A DNA stretch of 40,031 nt from contig NZ_DAIDJE010000007.1 of NCBI RefSeq assembly GCF_027451485.1, positions 1 to 40,031 of the forward strand, in the 5' to 3' direction. The position numbers were made by a program, and so were the translations under genes. This document shows positions 33,882 through 40,031 of this stretch, one piece after another; position 1 is the stretch's first letter; every line of letters begins with the position of its first letter. The DNA is from Bradyrhizobium sp. Lineage in GTDB: Bacteria > Pseudomonadota > Alphaproteobacteria > Rhizobiales > Xanthobacteraceae. The notes under the pieces were generated by a model. It had not been told where the DNA came from. It saw only the letters and a program-made list of their open reading frames with translations, and searched no databases.

Positions 33882-36277
33882 CTGCTTTTTCCTCTTGATT
33901 TCAGCTTGGCCTGCTCCATGAGCCTGAAGATCCGCTCCGGAGTCATCGGAAGAAGGGAGACTTCGATTCCGAGCGGCGACAGCGCGTCCGCGATCGCATT
34001 CGCGATCGCGGCAGGCGCGCCGATCGTGCCGCCCTCGCCCATGCCGCGGAACCCGCCTTCTACGCCGGATTCACTTTCGACATGGACGACCTCCATATTC
34101 GGAACTTCTGGGGCAGAGGGAATCACATAGTCGATGAGACTCGCGCTCAGGAGCTGACCGTCGTCGTCATAGACGAGTTCCTCAAACAGCGCCGCGCCGA
34201 TGCCCTGCGCCACACCACCATGCACCTGGCCGTCGACGATCAAAGGATTGATGATCCGGCCGCAATCCTCCGCGACCACATATTTAACAATCCGCACGAA
34301 GCACGTCGCCGGATCGACCTCGACCGCAGCTATATGGGTTGCCGCAGCAGTTGTTCCGTTGATCGGGTCGTAAGTGTAGGTCGCGCTCAGCTCCTCACGC
34401 GCCTTGACTGGCAGCGTCTTCATGTCCGAGTACACCGCCTTGGCGATCTGCCTGAACGTCACGGCGCGATCGGTCCCGAGCACGATGGCCTTGCCACCGA
34501 AGACTTCGATATCGTCCTGATTGGCCTCCAGAAGATGGGAGGCAACCCGCTTGATTTTTTCGCTGAGAATGCGGCAGGCGTGCTTTGCAGCACCGCCGCC
34601 CAACACCGCGCTACGGCTCGCATATGATCCGGTCGACATCGGGACTTCGTCGCTGTCTCCCTGGATGACGCGAACGTCCTCGAACCGCGCGCCGAGATCG
34701 TCCGCTACGATCTGAGCCAATGTCGTCTCCAGTCCCTGGCCGTGAGAGGCCACGCCGAATGCGGCGGTAATGGCGCCGGTCGAGTCGATGGTGATCTTGG
34801 CAGTCTCCGAACCGGTGTTGATCGGCATTCCCGGTGCGACTGCTATCCGCGATCCGATACCGGTCAACTCCGCATAGCTGGCGATACCGATGCCGAACAG
34901 ACGTCCCTGCTTCCGCGCGTCCGCCTGCAGGCTACGCAATTCCCGATAGCCGGCTGTCTCGGCAGCGGCGTCCAGGCATTCGACGAATCCGGTCCTGTCC
35001 CAGATAATCCCGGAAGCGATCCGGTAGGGGAATTCCTCAGGCCTGACCAGATTCCGGCGTCTGATCTCGAGCGGATCGATACCGAGGGCCTTGGCGCCGA
35101 GGTCCATCAGTCGCTCGGTGACGAAGGTCGAAATCGGCCGGCCGACGCCGCGGTAAGGACCCGTCGGCGGCTTGCAGGTGGCGACGCCGCGGACCGCGCC
35201 CCGATAGGATGCGATTTTATACGGGCCGGGAAGGAAGCTGACGACCTGGACCGGCTCCAGTCCGCAGGTCCACGGATAGATCGAATAGGCCCCTACGTCG
35301 CCAATGACATCCGCCTGAAGCGAGATCGCGATGCCGTTCGCGTCGAATCCCATCTCGGCGTCGACGATCTCGGCGAAAGCCTGGCTGCTGCTGCTGATAT
35401 CTTCCAAACGATCCGCGGTCCATTTGAGCGAGCGGCGAAGTCTTCTTGCCGCGATGCAGATCAGGATTTCTTCGGGATAGAGCGAGCCCTTCGAGCCGAA
35501 GCTTCCGCCGACATCTGGCGCCACCACGCGCAAACGGTGGCCTGGAAGGTCGAGCGATTCGGAAATCGCATCGCGGACGATGCCTGGTATGTTCGATGAC
35601 GTATAAAGCGTAATGGCGTCACGCCGCTTTTCGTATTCCACCGTATAGCTGCGAGGCTCCATCGCGAGCGGCGCCTTGCGTGTCACCTCGAAACGACCAC
35701 CCACCCTGACCGCTGCGGCTTTCGAGTCGGAGGCGACGTCGCCTTTCTTGAACTCCCGAGCGACCAAGACGTTTGTGCCGGCCGCGTCGTGCAGCAGCGG
35801 AGCGCCTTCTGTGACCGCAAACTCGGGGCGTGAAACCGCTCCCAACGGCTCATAATCGATCTCGATCAACTCGAGCGCATCTTCCGCCAAGTATCGCGAT
35901 GTCGCGATGACTGCGGCGACGGCCTCGCCAACGTAACGCACCTTGCCCGCGGCGAGAGGCAGAATCGGCGTGGCGTAGTAATTCGTCATTCGCGAAAACG
36001 GAATGACGGGCTTGAAGTCTTTGACGATGCTCTCCGCTGTGAGCACTTCGACGACCCCCGGCGAGGCCAGCGCCGCGGCGGTGTCGATGCGGGTGATCCG
36101 CGCATGGGCCTGGCTGCTTCTCAGGAATGCGAGGTGAAGCGGACGATCCGGCTTCCGGTCGGCGCTATATTCGCCACGGCCGGTCAACAGCCGCGGATCC
36201 TCCGTGCGCCTGATCGGAGCACCGACATTCCTGGGTCTCAGGACGTCCAACGGTTGAGCAGGCCTATCGCTATTCAT
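33878..36277 (-). CDS. Molybdenum hydroxylase large (molybdopterin-binding) subunit, xanthine dehydrogenase family (799 aa)
   Basis: The N-terminal domain has G-A-P-I-R-R-T-E-D-P-R-L-L-T-G-R-G-E-Y, typical of CoxL/QorL-like subunits. The cofactor-binding half shows D-V-G-G-S-F-G-S-K-G, P-Y-R-G-V-G-R-P, Q-V-H-G-G-V-A-Q-G-I-G-A-A-L-F-E-E, and the catalytic Glu748 in G-M-G-E-G-G-T-I-G-A-P. The loop A-Y-R-C-S-F-R of true CO dehydrogenases is absent, so it hydroxylates an organic, probably heteroaromatic or CoA-bound, substrate using water. Its partners are the [2Fe-2S] and FAD subunits upstream. It overlaps the MBL gene by 8 nt and the SDR gene by 4 nt. Confidence 0.93.
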   Translation of the reverse strand: MNSDRPAQPLDVLRPRNVGAPIRRTEDPRLLTGRGEYSADRKPDRPLHLAFLRSSQAHARITRIDTAAALASPGVVEVLTAESIVKDFKPVIPFSRMTNYYATPILPLAAGKVRYVGEAVAAVIATSRYLAEDALELIEIDYEPLGAVSRPEFAVTEGAPLLHDAAGTNVLVAREFKKGDVASDSKAAAVRVGGRFEVTRKAPLAMEPRSYTVEYEKRRDAITLYTSSNIPGIVRDAISESLDLPGHRLRVVAPDVGGSFGSKGSLYPEEILICIAARRLRRSLKWTADRLEDISSSSQAFAEIVDAEMGFDANGIAISLQADVIGDVGAYSIYPWTCGLEPVQVVSFLPGPYKIASYRGAVRGVATCKPPTGPYRGVGRPISTFVTERLMDLGAKALGIDPLEIRRRNLVRPEEFPYRIASGIIWDRTGFVECLDAAAETAGYRELRSLQADARKQGRLFGIGIASYAELTGIGSRIAVAPGMPINTGSETAKITIDSTGAITAAFGVASHGQGLETTLAQIVADDLGARFEDVRVIQGDSDEVPMSTGSYASRSAVLGGGAAKHACRILSEKIKRVASHLLEANQDDIEVFGGKAIVLGTDRAVTFRQIAKAVYSDMKTLPVKAREELSATYTYDPINGTTAAATHIAAVEVDPATCFVRIVKYVVAEDCGRIINPLIVDGQVHGGVAQGIGAALFEELVYDDDGQLLSASLIDYVIPSAPEVPNMEVVHVESESGVEGGFRGMGEGGTIGAPAAIANAIADALSPLGIEVSLLPMTPERIFRLMEQAKLKSRGKSR

Positions 36278-37031
36278 AGCCTTCGGCTCCCTTCCTCAGG
36301 CTCTGCCACTGCGCATCATCGTGGCCACAGACCACCGTCGCACCGGCTCTTTCGATCCGCCGCACCTCTGCGAACGACTTCAACTGCTGGTCGATATTCC
36401 AGGTATTGCGGGGCGCCATGTCGGCATCGAGAAGCTGACGCAGACTGACTGAGTCCGAGGCCAGCAGAAACTGGCCGTCGCGGTCGAGGCCGACCAAAGC
36501 GCCGAGCGTGCCCGGCGTATGTCCCGGCAACGGCACCAATACGACGCTGGAGTCCCCGAACAAGTCCTTTTCCCCGGCCACCGCTTCGATAGGCTGCCCG
36601 CAATCCCAATCAGCGCGGAGATAACCAGCCGATTCCGCACCCGGCGCGTTCGCGGCTTCAATCTCCTTGGCGTGGGCGAGGATCGTCGCTTTCCGGAAGA
36701 ACTGGTTGCAGCCGCAATGATCGGGATGGAAGTGCGAATTGACGACGATGTCGATGTCGCCGGGCTCCAGTCCGATGCAGGCCAGATTTGGCAGCAGGGT
36801 TCGGTCCGCGTCCATGAGCGGCTTCATGACTTTTGCAAGCGATCCCCACCGCTCTTCGGCATTTTCGACCACGGAAGGATGACAGCCGGTATCGAACAGC
36901 ACGTTGCCCTGCTTGTGCCGGATCAAGGCGCAACTGACCGGAAGATCGATCATTTCGCTTCGGTCGGCGCCGGCCAGGTAGATACTCTTCTTCATCCGAA
37001 GACGCCCAGCGGCGAGGAAATTGAGTTTCAT
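36270..37031 (-). CDS. Metallo-beta-lactamase fold hydrolase, lactonase/thioesterase type (253 aa)
   Basis: The zinc-binding motif is complete: H100-F-H102-P-D104-H105, then G-H171-T-P-G-T, Asp193 in A-S-D-S-V, and His237 in C-G-H-D. The arrangement resembles N-acyl-homoserine-lactone lactonase-like proteins. Residues 30-50 (L-P-V-S-C-A-L-I-R-H-K-Q-G-N-V-L-F-D-T-G-C) are typical of that branch. The gene lies between the small and large Mo-hydroxylase subunit genes and overlaps both (4 nt and 8 nt). It is therefore most likely a pathway enzyme opening a lactone or cleaving a thioester or amide intermediate rather than a quorum quencher. No signal peptide. Confidence 0.88.
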   Translation of the reverse strand: MKLNFLAAGRLRMKKSIYLAGADRSEMIDLPVSCALIRHKQGNVLFDTGCHPSVVENAEERWGSLAKVMKPLMDADRTLLPNLACIGLEPGDIDIVVNSHFHPDHCGCNQFFRKATILAHAKEIEAANAPGAESAGYLRADWDCGQPIEAVAGEKDLFGDSSVVLVPLPGHTPGTLGALVGLDRDGQFLLASDSVSLRQLLDADMAPRNTWNIDQQLKSFAEVRRIERAGATVVCGHDDAQWQSLRKGAEGYE

Positions 37032-37510
37032 GACGCCTTCTCCGAGCGTTTAGTGGCCGCGCTTCTGATCGCCGCGACGATGTTCTGATATCCGGTGCAA
37101 CGGCAGAGATTTCCGGAGAGCCCCTCCCGGATGTCTTCGTCTGTCGCCAGCGGATATTTCCGCAACAGATCCTCGCCGGTCATCAGCATTCCCGGCGTGC
37201 AGAAGCCGCACTGAAGCCCATGGTGCTCGCGAAACTGGGCCTGAAGCACGTTCAGTTCTTCCGGCGTTCCCAGACCTTCCACCGTTGTGATTTCCGAACC
37301 GTCGACCTGAATGGCGAACATCAGGCAGGAACGGACGCTGTCGCCATTCACCAGCACGGTGCAGGCGCCGCATACGCCATGTTCGCATCCGACGTGGGTG
37401 CCCGTCAGTCCAAGCGTGTCACGCAGGAAATCCGACAGCAAAAGACGCGGCTCCACGCCTGGGACGTCGTATTTCTCGCCGTTGACGATGACCGATATCT
37501 TTGCGCTCAT
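37028..37510 (-). CDS. Molybdenum hydroxylase [2Fe-2S] small subunit (160 aa)
   Basis: Two iron-sulfur motifs are intact. The plant-ferredoxin type is C42-x4-C47-G-A-C50 with Cys62. The helical type is C101-G-F-C104-T-P-G with C136-R-C138-T-G-Y. Together they transfer electrons from the Mo site to FAD. The length is normal for CoxS/XdhC-type subunits. It starts 6 nt after the FAD-subunit stop and overlaps the MBL gene by 4 nt. Confidence 0.95.
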   Translation of the reverse strand: MSAKISVIVNGEKYDVPGVEPRLLLSDFLRDTLGLTGTHVGCEHGVCGACTVLVNGDSVRSCLMFAIQVDGSEITTVEGLGTPEELNVLQAQFREHHGLQCGFCTPGMLMTGEDLLRKYPLATDEDIREGLSGNLCRCTGYQNIVAAIRSAATKRSEKAS

Positions 37511-37516
37511 CTCCGA

Positions 37517-38377
37517 TCATTCCTTCGCAGTCAAGGCGGTACGCATGGCGCGGGCTGCCAACTTTCCCAGCAAATGCTGGCGGTACTCGCTCGAGGCGTG
37601 AAGGTCGCTGTTAGCGGAAACGCTCGACATGACAAGCTCCGAAAAACGATCAGGCGTCCGGTCGTCGATCGACACGCCGCTGAACTTCCCTTCAACTGCT
37701 TTGAGCCGCAGCGGCGTGTCGGCCACGCCCATCACGGCAATGCGCACGTTATCAATCGTGGAAGAGCCGCGCCGAACGGATACGGCGATGCTGGCAAGAG
37801 CGAAATCGCCGAAGCGGCGCGCAACCTCCTCGAACGCCCAGCCGTCATATGCGAGCATTGGAAACTCGATCTCCACCACGATCTCCTCCGGCTCAAGACA
37901 ATTCGTCAGCGCGTCGACGAAGAAATCTTCCGCGGCAACGATGCGTCGGCCAGCCGGCCCTTGAACGGAAAGTTCGGCCCCGTAGAACAAGGAAAGCATC
38001 GGAAGCTCGGCCGCCGGATCGGCATGGGACAAGCTGCCGCCGATCGTGCCTCGATTTCGGATCGCGAGGTGCGCGACGTGTCGCATCGCTGCGGCCATCA
38101 CGGGCAGCTTTGAGGCGATCAGTGGCGATTGCTCAATCTCGCGATGCCGCGTCAACGCGCCGATCGCGATCCGATCACCTCTCGGTTCGATAAACGACAA
38201 TCCCTGAATGCCGTTGAGATCGACCAACACGCCCGGCCGCGTCATCCTGAAGTTGAGGAGAGGAAGCAGACTCTGGCCGCCGGCGAGCACCTTCCCTTCG
38301 CCGTTCGCCGCCACGAGAGCCTCGACAGCAGCATCCACCGTCGTCGGTGCAACATAGTCAAACTTGGCAGGCTTCAT
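37517..38377 (-). CDS. Molybdenum hydroxylase FAD-binding medium subunit (286 aa)
   Basis: The sequence has the CoxM-type pattern M-K-P-A-K-F-D-Y-V-A-P-T-T-V-D-A-A-V-E-A-L. FAD-binding A-G-G-Q-S-L-L-P-L-L-N-F-R follows (residues about 36-48). The second FAD loop T-I-G-G-S-L-S-H-A-D-P-A-A-E-L-P lies near residue 113. The C-terminal CO-dehydrogenase flavoprotein domain has Y-R-Q-H-L-L-G-K-L-A near the end. It passes electrons from the iron-sulfur subunit to an acceptor. It is the second gene of operon A, 43 nt after the crotonase. Confidence 0.93.
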   Translation of the reverse strand: MKPAKFDYVAPTTVDAAVEALVAANGEGKVLAGGQSLLPLLNFRMTRPGVLVDLNGIQGLSFIEPRGDRIAIGALTRHREIEQSPLIASKLPVMAAAMRHVAHLAIRNRGTIGGSLSHADPAAELPMLSLFYGAELSVQGPAGRRIVAAEDFFVDALTNCLEPEEIVVEIEFPMLAYDGWAFEEVARRFGDFALASIAVSVRRGSSTIDNVRIAVMGVADTPLRLKAVEGKFSGVSIDDRTPDRFSELVMSSVSANSDLHASSEYRQHLLGKLAARAMRTALTAKE

Positions 38378-38420
38378 CGACCTCGCCCTTCAACACCCTT
38401 ACCGTTCCCCGTCACCGCTC

Positions 38421-39194
38421 TTATTCACCGCGGAATCGCGGAGATCTTTTTTCTGCGAAGGCCCGTCGGCCCTCCTTGAAATCTTCGCTGTCCGAGGCGG
38501 CATCAATGAGTTGCTGAGCCCGCCTCAAATCAAGGGAGCCCGCTCCCATCGAGAGTCCGTTCAGCATGAACTTGGCTCCCGCGATCGAAAGAGGCGCATT
38601 AGCCGCGAGACGCTGCAGGAATTGATCGGCGGCAAGTTGAACGTCGTCGTGAATCTCATCGATCAACCCCATCAACATCGCCTGATCGGCGCCATAGCGC
38701 TCCCCTGAATAGAGAATACGCTTGGCGTTCGCCACGCCGGTAAGCGCAAGCAGGCGCTGCACACTGTTCACCCCGTAGACGATGGAAAGCTTCGCCGATG
38801 GAATGCCGAGCATCGCCGTTCGGTCCCCGAAGCGAAAATCGCAGGCTAGCGCGAGATGACAACCGCCCCCAAGACAGTAGCCGGAGATGGCGGCCACGAC
38901 AGGTTTCCCCAGCGTCGCGATAGCACCGGAACAGGCATCGACCGCGACCTCGTATTCCGCGCTCTTTTGTTTGTCATGGCGGATGGTGTCAAATTCGCTG
39001 ATATCGGCGCCGACCGTGAAATTGTTGCCCTCGCCCCTGACTATGACCCCGCTTACGTTCCGGTCGAGAGCAAAGCTGGAAAAGATCCCGGATAATTCGC
39101 GCCACATCGCCAAGGTTACCGCGTTCTTCACCCGCGGCCGATTGAGAGTGACAGAGGCGATGCCGTCACGCCGTTCGATCTTGATCGCCTCCAT
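38421..39194 (-). CDS. Crotonase (enoyl-CoA hydratase) family protein lacking both catalytic glutamates (257 aa)
   Basis: The crotonase fold is clear: I-A-S-V-T-L-N-R-P-R-V-K-N-A, oxyanion-hole segments F-T-V-G-A-D-I-S-E-F and I-S-G-Y-C-L-G-G-G-C, then L-S-I-V-Y-G-V-N-S-V-Q-R-L. Rat enoyl-CoA hydratase uses Glu144 (G-G-C-E) and Glu164 (Q-P-E). The aligned positions here are His113 (G-G-C-H) and Ser133 (I-P-S). Hydration of a simple enoyl-CoA is therefore unlikely; a hydrolase, isomerase, decarboxylase or ring-cleaving activity is possible. The ATG at 39194 with GAGGAG just upstream fits the family start; the frame extends upstream to 39272 across the operator. It is the first gene of operon A. 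Confidence 0.88.
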   Translation of the reverse strand: MEAIKIERRDGIASVTLNRPRVKNAVTLAMWRELSGIFSSFALDRNVSGVIVRGEGNNFTVGADISEFDTIRHDKQKSAEYEVAVDACSGAIATLGKPVVAAISGYCLGGGCHLALACDFRFGDRTAMLGIPSAKLSIVYGVNSVQRLLALTGVANAKRILYSGERYGADQAMLMGLIDEIHDDVQLAADQFLQRLAANAPLSIAGAKFMLNGLSMGAGSLDLRRAQQLIDAASDSEDFKEGRRAFAEKRSPRFRGE

Positions 39195-39262
39195 GGCTCC
39201 TCTGGTGTCCGAACGCTCCGAGGTCGGCGCATCTAGGCGGAACAAACTGCCTCGGCCGACCG

Positions 39263-39282
39263 TCACTTGCATAAGTAGACTA
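39263..39282. promoter_or_regulatory. Operator-like site upstream of operon A
   Basis: TCACTTGCATAAGTAGACTA matches the first tandem repeat at 30386-30405 at 16 of 20 positions, in the same orientation relative to a leftward operon. It lies about 70 nt before the crotonase start. It is the likely binding site of the tandem-HxlR regulator at this promoter. Confidence 0.6.
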
Positions 39283-40031
39283 ATTTGCCATGCTGCGTCA
39301 AGCCGCCTCTTCGTCGTCAGTCATCCACCCCGACGACGACGGCCGAAGTGTTGCTCGGCTATGGGATGAAGATTGCGCTCTGGTCGGATGCGAATAGATT
39401 TCCGATCCGGTACGGCGCTCGAGACCGATGCGCTAAATCGCGATTAGCAGTGGACAGCGCGAAGCGCCCCCGCATGCGAACATTCCGGTTCTGTTTACGC
39501 AGTAAACGCCCGGCGCCGAGCGGCACAGATTGTCCGTTTTGCTCGCCCTAATATCCTGTTCTACGACGAGCACATAATCGACCTGTGCTACCGGATCTGC
39601 GCGCTATATCGAATGGGATGAAGGCACGGAAACAAAGGAGAAGCACAGGAAGTATTCTGGTTGCCAAGGATCGACAGGCGGTAACGGCTTCAAAATGACT
39701 CGGCGAATCTCGCCGCAGTAATAGTGGCGAGGTCGGTAACGCGGCCGCCATGCATCCGGTCGAGCCAATCGCCTTGTGTGTCGCGCTCAAGAAGCACCTG
39801 CGGTCGGGAAACGCGCGTTCGTTGCGGCGTAGATACAGCGTTCGCAACTCGCCGATCGCATGGACTCTGGCAACCCGGATACTGACGCGGAACAGAAGCT
39901 GCCGCCTACAGCCGCCGATCAAGCCCTTGCATCGAGGTGACCTGCTGCGGGTTCTGACGCGCGGCGGCGGCGGGACGGGTAAGCCACTTCCCTCGGCGAC
40001 GTAGCTTGGCTTAGTGCCGCGGGTTAAAAAT
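39283..40031. other. Right-end region without a supported gene
   Basis: About 750 nt to the window edge contain only short frames on both strands with no family resemblance or good start signal. One short palindrome is noted separately. It may be a long control region, decayed DNA within the island, or the start of a gene beyond the edge. Confidence 0.45.
39493..39507. promoter_or_regulatory. Short palindrome GTTTAC-GCA-GTAAAC
   Basis: This perfect 6-bp inverted repeat with a 3-nt centre lies about 300 nt upstream of operon A. It resembles a regulator half-site pair, but no target gene is evident and chance is possible. Confidence 0.25.

Noticed and set aside
33878..36277. True carbon monoxide dehydrogenase large subunit (CoxL)
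   Set aside because: The A-Y-R-C-S-F-R active-site loop is missing; P-Y-R-G-V-G-R-P indicates an organic-substrate hydroxylase.
39548..39922. 124-codon minus-strand frame at the right end
   Set aside because: It is rich in Arg, Leu and Ser with no domain and no ribosome-binding site seen.

Overview
This window most likely comes from the chromosome of a Bradyrhizobium-type alphaproteobacterium (Nitrobacteraceae). The DNA is GC-rich and carries a complete kdpFABCDE operon, an HpnN-like hopanoid exporter, a TorF-type porin, a PHA-granule-region protein and several short orphan proteins of a kind I associate with Bradyrhizobium. The genus is inferred from protein style, without a search.

Left part (1-17.2 kb). 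It opens with the 3' end of an APS kinase (CysC or CysNC). A leftward cluster of small proteins including a DUF3072 protein follows, then a PHA-system protein. A GH15 glycosidase + SDR operon lies divergent from a GMC oxidoreductase. Next come a phosphoesterase, a secreted low-complexity protein, a one-helix membrane protein, HpnN, a TorF-like porin and several short conserved-looking unknowns. Among these sits a DapA-family protein whose Schiff-base lysine position holds Arg.

Middle (17.2-26.4 kb). Two unknown proteins are transcribed divergently from the kdp locus. That locus is a 27-aa membrane microprotein, KdpF (29 aa), KdpA, KdpB, KdpC, the sensor kinase KdpD and the response regulator KdpE, all rightward and tightly spaced.

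Boundary (26,872-26,916). This is a 45-nt leftward copy of the 3' part of a tRNA-Lys(CUU), starting exactly at the anticodon loop and ending in CCA. It is the expected footprint of a tyrosine-integrase attachment site. Its orientation places the integrated element to the right, with the intact tRNA-Lys and integrase expected beyond the window. The first gene inside the boundary is a coxG-like gene with a shortened 3' end.

Right part (27.0-39.3 kb). This is a self-contained CoA-thioester catabolic island. Operon A (leftward, 39.2 to 31.6 kb) encodes an atypical crotonase, the three subunits of a molybdenum hydroxylase with a metallo-beta-lactamase hydrolase gene inserted between them, an atypical SDR and an acyl-CoA synthetase. 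Operon B (leftward, 30.3 to 27.0 kb) encodes a periplasmic binding protein interrupted by one in-frame TAG, a 4-hydroxybutyryl-CoA-dehydratase-family flavoprotein, and CoxG. Between them lies a rightward regulator with two HxlR winged-helix domains, each followed by a Cys/His cluster. A 20-bp site occurs twice in tandem upstream of operon B and the regulator, and once more (16/20 matches) upstream of operon A. This ties both operons into one probable regulon. The layout partly resembles the furoate-type hmf cluster (Mo hydroxylase, acyl-CoA synthetase, crotonase). The dehydratase-family protein, the MBL hydrolase and the SDR/crotonase with missing catalytic residues suggest a different, possibly undescribed pathway for an organic, perhaps heteroaromatic, acid. 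The substrate cannot be read from the sequence. The last ~750 nt hold no gene I can support.
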